A stretch of 64,000 nt of DNA from Ruminococcus difficilis (GTDB taxonomy: Bacteria; Bacillota_A; Clostridia; Oscillospirales; Acutalibacteraceae): contig NZ_JAEQMG010000163.1 in assembly GCF_016680995.1 (NCBI RefSeq), forward strand, positions 138,383 through 202,382. Reading direction: 5' to 3'. The position numbers and the translations under genes are program-made. Each line of letters starts with the position of its first letter. Position 1 is the stretch's first letter. Of the stretch, positions 17,332 through 23,984 are shown one piece after another. The notes under the pieces were generated by a model. It worked only from the letters and a program-made list of their open reading frames with translations, had not been told where the DNA came from and did no database searches.

Positions 17332-17382
17332 GGTTGAGATTGCCACGTCGCTGAACACATGTGTTCGCTCCTCGCAATGACA
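17332..17382. repeat. Palindromic element, family B copy 2
   Basis: GGTTGAGATTGCCAC, inner palindrome around GAACACATGTGTTCGC, then TCCTCGCAATGAC. Confidence 0.8.
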
Positions 17383-17413
17383 ATTCGTATACGATAATGA
17401 ATAATAGTAAACA

Positions 17414-17440
17414 GAGCCGCGGTTTCCCACGGCTCACAAT
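17414..17440 (-). terminator. Terminator of citrate synthase
   Basis: GAGCCG pairs with CGGCTC with additional inner pairing (TGG/CCG), just after the stop codon at 17442 on the minus strand; a TGTTTACTATT tract follows. Confidence 0.65.
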
Positions 17441-17441
17441 T

Positions 17442-18800
17442 TTATCTGTCTTTCAGATCAACGTAGTCTTTTTCCTGACAAACGCTCATGTACGCGGGTC
17501 GGATGATCTTATTGACGTTCAGGAGCTCCTCGATGCGGTGAGCGCTCCATCCGGCAATGCGCGCTACGGCAAAGATCGGAGTATACAGCTCCTCGGGCAG
17601 TCCGAGCATCTTGTATACAAAGCCGGAGTAGAAGTCCACGTTAGCGGATACGCCCTTATACATCTTGCGGTGCTCCGCAATGACCAGCGGTGCCAAACGC
17701 TCAATACGGCTGTACAAGCCGTATTCTTCCGTCATGCCCTTTTCCTCGGCGAGCTGTTCGACAAAGCCCTTGAATACGCGGGCACGGGGGTCTGAGATGG
17801 AATAGACCGCGTGACCGATACCGTAGATCAGACCTCTGCGGTCGAACGCGTCCTTGGAGAGGATGCGGTTCAAATAAGCGGCGATCTCGTCGTCGTCTGT
17901 CCAATCCTTGACATTGTACTTGATCTCGTTCATCATGCCCATCACACGCTTATTCGCGCCGCCGTGCTTGGGACCCTTCAGCGAACACAGCGCCGCAGCG
18001 ATCGCGGAATAGGTGTCGGTGCCCGAGGAGGTGACGACGCAGGTGGTGAAGGTGGAGTTGTTACCGCCGCCGTGCTCCGCGTGGAGCATCAACGCCATAT
18101 CCAGTACCTCCGCCTCCAGCGCGGTAAATTGACGATCCTCGCGCAGGGTGCTCAAGAGGATCTCCGCCGTGTGCTCACAGCGCTCGGGATTATGGATGAA
18201 CAGGCTCTCGCCGTTGGAATAGTGGTTATACGCCTGATAGGAATACACGGTCAACAGCGGGAACAGAGAGATCAGCTTCAGGCACTGGCGCAGGACGTTG
18301 TCGATCTCGAGGTTCATGACGTCATTGTCATAAGAAGCCAAGGTCAGAACCGCCTTCGCCAAAGCGGTCATCATATCTTTTCCGGAAGCCTTGAGGATGA
18401 CGTCGCGCACAAAATGCTTGGGCAATACGCGCGAATCGGACAGCAGCTCCATAAAGCCGTCCAGCTCCTCACGGTTCGGCAGCTTGCCGAACAGGAGCAG
18501 ATAGGTCACTTCTTCAAAACCGAGGCGTTTGTCGCGGTGACAGCCCGCGATGATATCTTCGATATTCACACCGCGGTAAAAGAGCTTGCCGTCGGTGGGG
18601 ACAGGCTTGCCGTCTACGATCTTATTCTGGCGGATCTCGCTGATATCGGTCAGACCGGTCAGTACGCCGCGACCGTTGAGATCGCGCAGACCGATGTTGA
18701 CATTGTATTGGGAATAGAGGGCTTTCTCGATATTGTCGTTCTGAACACAGCTGGTCGCCAACTGCTGGATCCTTTCATCATTGGTACGAACCTGAGGCAT
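17442..18800 (-). CDS. gltA: Citrate synthase
   Basis: 452 residues. Core motifs of citrate synthase are present: LFYRGVNIEDIIAGC (about 74-88), FEEVTYLLLFGKLP, MALMLHAEHGGGNNSTFTTCVV with the first catalytic His (about 240), LKGPKHGGANKRVM with the second His (about 277), YGIGHAVYSISDPRA, and SANVDFYSGFVYKMLG with the catalytic Asp (about 390). It condenses acetyl-CoA and oxaloacetate to citrate, here most likely feeding 2-oxoglutarate/glutamate synthesis in an incomplete TCA pathway. It is somewhat longer at the N-terminus than the short bacterial form. AGGAAGTG precedes the ATG, and a strong promoter lies at 18853-18881. Confidence 0.95.
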   Translation of the reverse strand: MPQVRTNDERIQQLATSCVQNDNIEKALYSQYNVNIGLRDLNGRGVLTGLTDISEIRQNKIVDGKPVPTDGKLFYRGVNIEDIIAGCHRDKRLGFEEVTYLLLFGKLPNREELDGFMELLSDSRVLPKHFVRDVILKASGKDMMTALAKAVLTLASYDNDVMNLEIDNVLRQCLKLISLFPLLTVYSYQAYNHYSNGESLFIHNPERCEHTAEILLSTLREDRQFTALEAEVLDMALMLHAEHGGGNNSTFTTCVVTSSGTDTYSAIAAALCSLKGPKHGGANKRVMGMMNEIKYNVKDWTDDDEIAAYLNRILSKDAFDRRGLIYGIGHAVYSISDPRARVFKGFVEQLAEEKGMTEEYGLYSRIERLAPLVIAEHRKMYKGVSANVDFYSGFVYKMLGLPEELYTPIFAVARIAGWSAHRIEELLNVNKIIRPAYMSVCQEKDYVDLKDR

Positions 18801-18852
18801 TGCTTCACTTCCTTTATCTTCATTTGCGAATCAATATAATAGTATCCAGAAT

Positions 18853-18881
18853 ATTATACCTTATTTTTCGGGATTAGTCAA
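18853..18881 (-). promoter_or_regulatory. Sigma-A promoter of citrate synthase
   Basis: On the minus strand TTGACT (18881-18876), 17-nt spacer, TATAAT (18858-18853), about 50 nt upstream of the start. Confidence 0.85.
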
Positions 18882-18985
18882 ATCGATCCTGTAAAGGATG
18901 TATCGACCCGCACGATCCTTCAAACGGTACTGCCCGATATACTGATATAAAAGAATCCCTCGTTTTCACATAAACTCCCCTGTCC

Positions 18986-19003
18986 GTTCATAATTTGTTC
19001 ATA
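18986..19003 (+). promoter_or_regulatory. Pho-box-like direct repeat upstream of the polyphosphate polymerase
   Basis: GTTCATA-N4-GTTCATA, two identical 7-mers with an 11-nt period, the architecture of PhoB/PhoP sites. A possible -10 (TATACT, 19035-19040) follows. A functional link is inference only. Confidence 0.3.
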
Positions 19004-19080
19004 ATTCCAACAATTTACTCACACAAAGCCCCCGTATACTATAACCATAACATCAAGAGCACAAACAAATCCGATCGGAT

Positions 19081-19127
19081 GAGATCGCCACAGGCTTGAC
19101 ACGAGTGTCAAAGCCCTCGCGATGACG
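19081..19127. repeat. Palindromic element, family B copy 3
   Basis: GAGATCGCCACA, inner stem GGCTTGACAC/GTGTCAAAGCC, then CTCGCGATGAC. It would lie in the 5' leader of the VTC gene. Confidence 0.75.
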
Positions 19128-19152
19128 ATCGATAAAGGAAAGGAGAATCACC

Positions 19153-19860
19153 ATGGCTTTTACCTATATCTTCCAACGAGTCGAAAAGAAATACATGCTC
19201 ACTAAGGAGCAGTATGAATCACTGATCGAAGCGATCACCCCTTATATGGAGGTCGACAAATACGGCGAGACCGAGATCCGCAACATCTACTTCGACAACA
19301 CCGACGATGAGCTGATCGAGACCTCGCTGAGAAAGCCCACCTACAAAGAAAAGCTCCGCCTGCGCTCCTACGGCACACCCGACGGTGACAGCACCGTGTT
19401 CTTCGAGATCAAGAAAAAGTACCGCGGCATCGTCTACAAGCGCCGCGTTTCCATGACGCTGAATGAAGCGTATGAATACATCGAGGGCGGCAAGCTTCCC
19501 TCTCACATCAAGGGCAACATCCCCGCCGAGATCGACTACATGATGCGCCGCTACCGCTTAAGCCCCAAGGCGTTCATCAGCTACCGCCGCGTAGCATGGG
19601 CTGGTAAGGATAACCCCGATCTGAGGATCACCTTCGACCGCGACATCACCTCGCGCTACGACGACACCCGACTCGAGAGTGAGTCAGACGGTCACAAGGT
19701 GCTTGGTAAAGACACCTACCTGATGGAGATCAAGATCCCCGGCGCGATGCCCTTATGGCTGGCTCACGCGCTCAGCGAGAGAGGCATCTTCTCCCACAGC
19801 TTCTCGAAATTCGGCACCGCCCACGTTCAGCAGAAGATCAAGATGGCGTCAGGCTTCTGA
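19153..19860 (+). CDS. VTC-domain polyphosphate polymerase
   Basis: 235 residues, essentially one VTC domain. Visible hallmarks: RVEKKYMLTKEQYESL (basic substrate-binding start), IRNIYFDNTDDELIETSL, KEKLRLRSYG (about 68-77), VFFEIKKKYRGIVYKRRVSM (about 91-110), ISYRRVAW and a late YLMEIKIPGAMPLWLAHALS, the charged beta-barrel of the VTC4-like triphosphate tunnel fold that builds inorganic polyphosphate from ATP. The DUF4956 membrane protein follows after 55 nt, a pairing commonly seen in bacteria and suggesting a joint synthesis and translocation or anchoring role. GGAG precedes the ATG. Confidence 0.9.
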   Translation: MAFTYIFQRVEKKYMLTKEQYESLIEAITPYMEVDKYGETEIRNIYFDNTDDELIETSLRKPTYKEKLRLRSYGTPDGDSTVFFEIKKKYRGIVYKRRVSMTLNEAYEYIEGGKLPSHIKGNIPAEIDYMMRRYRLSPKAFISYRRVAWAGKDNPDLRITFDRDITSRYDDTRLESESDGHKVLGKDTYLMEIKIPGAMPLWLAHALSERGIFSHSFSKFGTAHVQQKIKMASGF

Positions 19861-19915
19861 TACCACATTCATCAACAAATAAACAACTTGGATATTATCA
19901 AAGGAGGAACAGATC

Positions 19916-20581
19916 ATGACATTCAACACCATTTTTTCAGGCGACAGCATCACCCTGACACAGGGACTCATCGCAGCAGGCACAGCGCTTCTGCTCGGAT
20001 TCATTTCATCCTACGTTTACCGCTTTAAGAGCTATTGCTCCAAGAGCTTTGCCGTGACACTCACCATCATCCCCACCATCGTCGCGATGCTGATCATGAT
20101 GGTCAACGGCCTGTCCGCAGGCGCGGGCATCGCGGTACTCGGCGTATTCTCACTGGTACGCTTCCGCTCTCAGCCCGGTTCCTCACGCGAGCTGCTTGCG
20201 ATCATGCTTTCCATGGCGATCGGTCTGGCGTGCGGTGGCGGTTATATCACCTTCGCGGTATTCGCGGCAGTGGTCGTATGCGTCGTATGGATCATCCTCT
20301 TCGCGACGCCCTTCGGCAACACCGCCAAGAAGGAACTGCGGATCGAGATCCCCGAGAACCTCGACTATGAGGGTCTCTTCGACGACATCTTCAAGGAATT
20401 CACCACCAAGAACGAGGTCATCACCGTCAAGACCGTCCAGATGGGCAGCGTGTATGAGCTCAGATACCATATCTCCATGAAAAAGGATAAGAATGAGAAG
20501 GCGTTCATCGACGCGATCCGCGCCCGCAACGGCAACCTGCCCGTATCCTGCGGCAGAGCCAAGAACGAAACCGAGCTCTGA
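19916..20581 (+). CDS. DUF4956 membrane protein, VTC partner
   Basis: 221 residues. Three or four hydrophobic helices in the first 130 residues (ITLTQGLIAAGTALLLGFISSYVY, FAVTLTIIPTIVAMLIMMVNG, GIAVLGVFSLVRFRSQPGSSRELL, GYITFAVFAAVVVCVVWIILF), then a soluble C-terminal domain of about 80 residues (LRIEIPENLDYEGLFDDIF...TVKTVQMGSVYELRYHI). The GVFSLVRFRSQPG motif is the family signature. Family function is not established; genome context with VTC polymerases is the main clue. AAAGGAGG precedes the ATG, and a terminator follows at 20705. Confidence 0.88.
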   Translation: MTFNTIFSGDSITLTQGLIAAGTALLLGFISSYVYRFKSYCSKSFAVTLTIIPTIVAMLIMMVNGLSAGAGIAVLGVFSLVRFRSQPGSSRELLAIMLSMAIGLACGGGYITFAVFAAVVVCVVWIILFATPFGNTAKKELRIEIPENLDYEGLFDDIFKEFTTKNEVITVKTVQMGSVYELRYHISMKKDKNEKAFIDAIRARNGNLPVSCGRAKNETEL

Positions 20582-20704
20582 TATCGCATCAAAACAAATT
20601 ACCTGATAACAACAGCAAAGCATGTTTTCTTCTTCATTTCATCACTCCGGATATCATCGACAGATACAAAAACCTAACCCTCTACTCCTCTAACGATATA
20701 TCCA

Positions 20705-20750
20705 AACAGGTAGCGGCGGCACTCATCGGGTGTCGCCGTTATCTGTTTTC
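20705..20750 (+). terminator. Terminator of the VTC-DUF4956 operon
   Basis: ACAGGTAGCGGCG pairs imperfectly with CGCCGTTATCTGT and is followed by TTTTC. Confidence 0.75.
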
Positions 20751-20775
20751 ATCAGCATAAATTCGGCAAAAAGCC

Positions 20776-20804
20776 TTGCGTCTGCTCTCTCAAACTCGTA
20801 TAAT
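20776..20804 (+). promoter_or_regulatory. Sigma-A promoter of the TetR gene
   Basis: TTGCGT (20776-20781), 17-nt spacer, TATAAT (20799-20804). Transcription would begin near 20811, which excludes the in-frame start at 20810 and supports 20855. Confidence 0.75.
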
Positions 20805-20854
20805 AGAAAGTGAGCCGGAGGTATACGGCTCAATTCATCCCCGCAGAGGTCCTT

Positions 20855-21400
20855 ATGTCACAGTTAACGCAAAAAGCCATCCATAATTCCTTTACCAAGC
20901 TGCTCGATAGCAAGCCCATCGACCGCATCACCATCAAAGATATCACCGATGACTGCGGTATTTCGCGCAACACCTTTTACTACCACTATGCCGACCTGCC
21001 CGCGCTGGTCGAAGAAATGCTGATGGAAAGAGCCGAGGAGTTGATCAAAGCCTATCCCTCGATCGATTCGCTGGAGGAATGTGTCAACGTCGGCGCGCAG
21101 TTCGTGCTGCAAAACAAACGCGCCGCCAACCATATCTACAACTCGTCCCACCGCTATATCTATGAGCGCTGCCTGATGAAGGTCTGCCGCGCGGTGGTCG
21201 CCGAATACTTTGAGATCGCGGTCCCGAAGGGCAGCTTCAGCGCCGAGGAACGAGAGCTGTTGATCGAATACTACAAGTGCGTCAGCTTCGGTATCATCGC
21301 CGACTGGTGCGACAAGGGTATGCGGGACGATTACTCCGATTCCTTCAAAAAGCTGCTCGATCTGCGCAGAAAGATGCTCGCGACTGATTACATCAAATAA
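20855..21400 (+). CDS. TetR-family regulator (DhaS-like)
   Basis: 181 residues from the ATG at 20855 (AGAGGT upstream, promoter at 20776-20804). The N-terminal helix-turn-helix reads RITIKDITDDCGISRNTFYYHYADLPALV (about 24-52), with the FYYHYxD signature of TetR regulators. The C-terminal part (EYYKCVSFGIIADWCDKGMRDD) resembles the TetR_C domain of DhaS-like regulators. It precedes an MMPL/RND transporter and an LxxG-repeat protein on the same strand; a palindrome at 21821-21849 in front of the transporter is a candidate binding site. The inducer is unknown. Confidence 0.9.
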   Translation: MSQLTQKAIHNSFTKLLDSKPIDRITIKDITDDCGISRNTFYYHYADLPALVEEMLMERAEELIKAYPSIDSLEECVNVGAQFVLQNKRAANHIYNSSHRYIYERCLMKVCRAVVAEYFEIAVPKGSFSAEERELLIEYYKCVSFGIIADWCDKGMRDDYSDSFKKLLDLRRKMLATDYIK

Positions 21401-21489
21401 AAAATCTCTTAAGTTGTGGAGGAACAAAAAACAGGAAACTTATTCCCACAGTTTTTAGACAATACGCTATAACACTTCTTAGGATAGGT

Positions 21490-21722
21490 TCCGCCTAAAC
21501 GCCTTCCCCTCGGGGGGAAGGTGGGCTTTTCGGCTCCAAATGAGCCGAAAAGGTCGGATGAGGGGCTGTCCTATCTGTCTTATCTATGATACAAAGAGTG
21601 AGTTGCTTCTCTGATATAACGGTCACGCTCAGCTGTAATTGACTTCGTCGCGATAGTTGAATCGTCTGCCTCTCATCAGTCAAGCAAAGCTTGACAGCTT
21701 CCCCCCGAGGGGAAGCCTTTTT
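21490..21722. repeat. Composite of two inverted family C elements between tetR and the MMPL gene
   Basis: Copy 1 (about 21498-21568) has CCTTCCCCTC/GGGGGAAGG and CTTTTCGGCTC/GAGCCGAAAAG hairpins; copy 2 (about 21671-21720), in the opposite orientation, has TCAAGC/GCTTGA and GCTTCCCC/GGGGAAGC hairpins. About 100 nt of non-coding sequence lie between, giving a composite with inverted ends. Confidence 0.7.
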
Positions 21723-21820
21723 TATTTTTTGCGCAAAAGTGCGGATATGCCCAAATTTTGGGCACAAAAAAATCTTTGCAAATGGTAATCGTTCTTTCCA
21801 TATTGTATTTTATATAAGTG

Positions 21821-21849
21821 GTATAACGCTGTGTAAAAGCGTTACATAC
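21821..21849 (+). promoter_or_regulatory. Candidate operator upstream of the MMPL transporter
   Basis: GTATAACGCT-N7-AGCGTTACATAC, an imperfect palindrome 18 nt before the MMPL start codon and downstream of a possible promoter (TTGCAA 21776-21781, CATATT 21799-21804). Size and place fit a TetR operator; not proven. Confidence 0.45.
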
Positions 21850-21867
21850 AGAATCGAAGGTGAAAGA

Positions 21868-23952
21868 ATGAAACTATCCAAAGCGATTGTAAAGCTGCGC
21901 GTCCCGATCGTACTGCTGACGCTGGTGCTGATGATCCCGGCGTTCATCTTTATGCTCAACACGCGCATCAATTATGATATGCTCACCTACCTGCCCGAGA
22001 GCATGGACACCGTCAAGGGTCAGAACATCCTGATGGACGAATTCGGCAAGGGCGCGTTCTCGTTCATTATCCTGGAGGATATGCCCGACAAGGATGTTGC
22101 CGCGCTCAAAGAAAAGGTCGAGCAGGTCGAACAGGTCGACAGTGTGTTGTGGTACAACGACGTCGCGGACATCTCCGTCCCCAAGGAGTTTTTGCCCGAT
22201 AAGGTGTACAACGCCTTCAACACCGACCACAGTACCGTGATGGCGGTCTTCTTCAAGACCTCTACCTCATCCGACGAGACGATGGACGCGATCCGCGAGA
22301 TCCGCTCCATCACGGGCGAAAAATGCTTTGTCTGCGGTCTGTCGGCACTGGTCACGGATTTGAAAGACCTGTGTGAGCGGGAAGAACCCATCTATGTCGG
22401 CATCGCCGTCGTCCTCGCGCTCGTCGCGATGATCGTCCTGTTGGACAACTGGCTGATCCCTCTTGTGTTCCTCGCCTCCATCGGCATGATGATCGTGCTC
22501 AATCTCGGCACCAACTTCTTCCTCGGCGAGATCTCCTACATCACCAAGGCGCTGTCCGCGGTATTACAGCTCGCCGTCACGATGGACTACAGCATTTTCC
22601 TGTGGCACAGCTACAATGAGCAAAAAGAGATCCACAGCGATAATAAAGAGGCGATGGCGGTCGCGATCCACCAAACCTTCCTCTCCGTCGTCGGCTCCTC
22701 CATCACCACGATCGCGGGCTTTATCGCGTTGTGCTTCATGACCTTTACGCTCGGCCGCGATCTCGGTATCGTCATGGCGAAGGGCGTGCTCTTCGGCGTG
22801 ATCGGCTGTCTGACCGTTCTGCCGTCACTGATCCTGATCCTCGACAAGCCGCTGTCAAAGCTCAACCATCGCTCGCTGATCCCGAGCATGAAGAAGCTCT
22901 CCGGCGGCATCGTCAAGATCTTCCCTGTATTCCTGATCGTCTTCGTCCTGTTGATCCCGCCGTTTTTGTACGGCTACATCCAGACCAACAACGAAGTTTA
23001 CTATGATATGGCAGAGTGTCTGCCCGAGGAAATGGATTTTGTCATCGCGAATACCAAGCTCAGCGAGGACTTCAACATCTCCTCCACCCATATGATCCTG
23101 ATGGACAGCTCCATCGACAACAAAGAAGTCAAAAAGATGATCGGCGAGATGGAACAGGTCGACGGCGTCAAGCAGGTATTGGGCATCGAAAGCCTACTCG
23201 GTTCCACCGTTCCCGAGGACATCCTGCCCTCCCATATCAAAGATATATTGGAGAACGACCGCTATGAGCTGATGCTCGTCAACAGCGAGTATCACAGCGC
23301 GAGCGACGCGGTCGGCGCTCAGATCGACTCCCTCAACGAGATCCTGCACCGCTACGATCCCAAGGGAATGCTCATCGGCGAGGCGCCGTGCATGAAGGAT
23401 ATGATCGACACCACGGGTCACGATTTTGAGGTCGTCAACCTGATCTCGATCATCGCGATCTTCGTCATCATCGCGCTGGTGGAACGCAGTATCAGCCTGC
23501 CGTTCATCCTGATCTCCGTGATCGAGCTGGCGATCTTCATCAACCTCGGTCTGCCCCACTACTTCGGCGAGTCATTGCCGTTCATCGCACCCATCTGCAT
23601 CAGCACCATCCAGCTCGGCGCGACCGTCGACTACGCGATCCTGATGACCACGCGCTACAAATCGGAGCGGATCTCGGGCGTGGAGAAAAAGGAAGCCATG
23701 CGCACGACCCTCACCGCCTCTATCCCCTCCATCCTCGTCAGCGGAATCGGCTTGTTCGCAGCGACCTTCGGCGTGGCGGTCTACTCCGACATCGACATCA
23801 TCAGCTCCATGTGTATGCTGCTCGCGCGCGGTGCCGTCATCAGTATGCTGATGGTCATCTTCATCCTGCCGGCGCTGCTGCTGCTCTGTGACAAACCCAT
23901 CTGCTACACCACGATGGGGATGCGCAAATGTGTCAGAAAAACGATCAAATGA
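21868..23952 (+). CDS. MMPL/RND-superfamily transporter
   Basis: 694 residues from the ATG at 21868 (GAAGGTGAAAG upstream; earlier in-frame starts fall in repeat DNA). Two homologous halves, each with one helix, a large extracytoplasmic loop and a cluster of about five helices. Signature proton-relay segments are TMDYSIFLWHSYNEQKE in the first half and TVDYAILMTTRYKSERI in the second, each after an LQLA/IQLGA turn. Typical of MmpL/YdfJ-type exporters of lipids, lipopeptides or drugs. The next gene (33 nt downstream) encodes a secreted LxxG-repeat protein, so the pair probably forms one envelope complex under the upstream TetR regulator. Confidence 0.93.
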   Translation: MKLSKAIVKLRVPIVLLTLVLMIPAFIFMLNTRINYDMLTYLPESMDTVKGQNILMDEFGKGAFSFIILEDMPDKDVAALKEKVEQVEQVDSVLWYNDVADISVPKEFLPDKVYNAFNTDHSTVMAVFFKTSTSSDETMDAIREIRSITGEKCFVCGLSALVTDLKDLCEREEPIYVGIAVVLALVAMIVLLDNWLIPLVFLASIGMMIVLNLGTNFFLGEISYITKALSAVLQLAVTMDYSIFLWHSYNEQKEIHSDNKEAMAVAIHQTFLSVVGSSITTIAGFIALCFMTFTLGRDLGIVMAKGVLFGVIGCLTVLPSLILILDKPLSKLNHRSLIPSMKKLSGGIVKIFPVFLIVFVLLIPPFLYGYIQTNNEVYYDMAECLPEEMDFVIANTKLSEDFNISSTHMILMDSSIDNKEVKKMIGEMEQVDGVKQVLGIESLLGSTVPEDILPSHIKDILENDRYELMLVNSEYHSASDAVGAQIDSLNEILHRYDPKGMLIGEAPCMKDMIDTTGHDFEVVNLISIIAIFVIIALVERSISLPFILISVIELAIFINLGLPHYFGESLPFIAPICISTIQLGATVDYAILMTTRYKSERISGVEKKEAMRTTLTASIPSILVSGIGLFAATFGVAVYSDIDIISSMCMLLARGAVISMLMVIFILPALLLLCDKPICYTTMGMRKCVRKTIK

Positions 23953-23984
23953 ATCGAGTTTAGATAGAGTAAAGGAGAGTTATT

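Noticed and set aside
17811..18839. A 342-codon plus-strand frame antisense to citrate synthase
   Set aside because: Shadow; citrate synthase on the minus strand has all catalytic motifs and a promoter.
21691..21867. MMPL start 59 codons upstream
   Set aside because: That stretch begins inside a family C repeat, has no ribosome binding site and crosses the candidate operator; the ATG at 21868 fits the family N-terminus.
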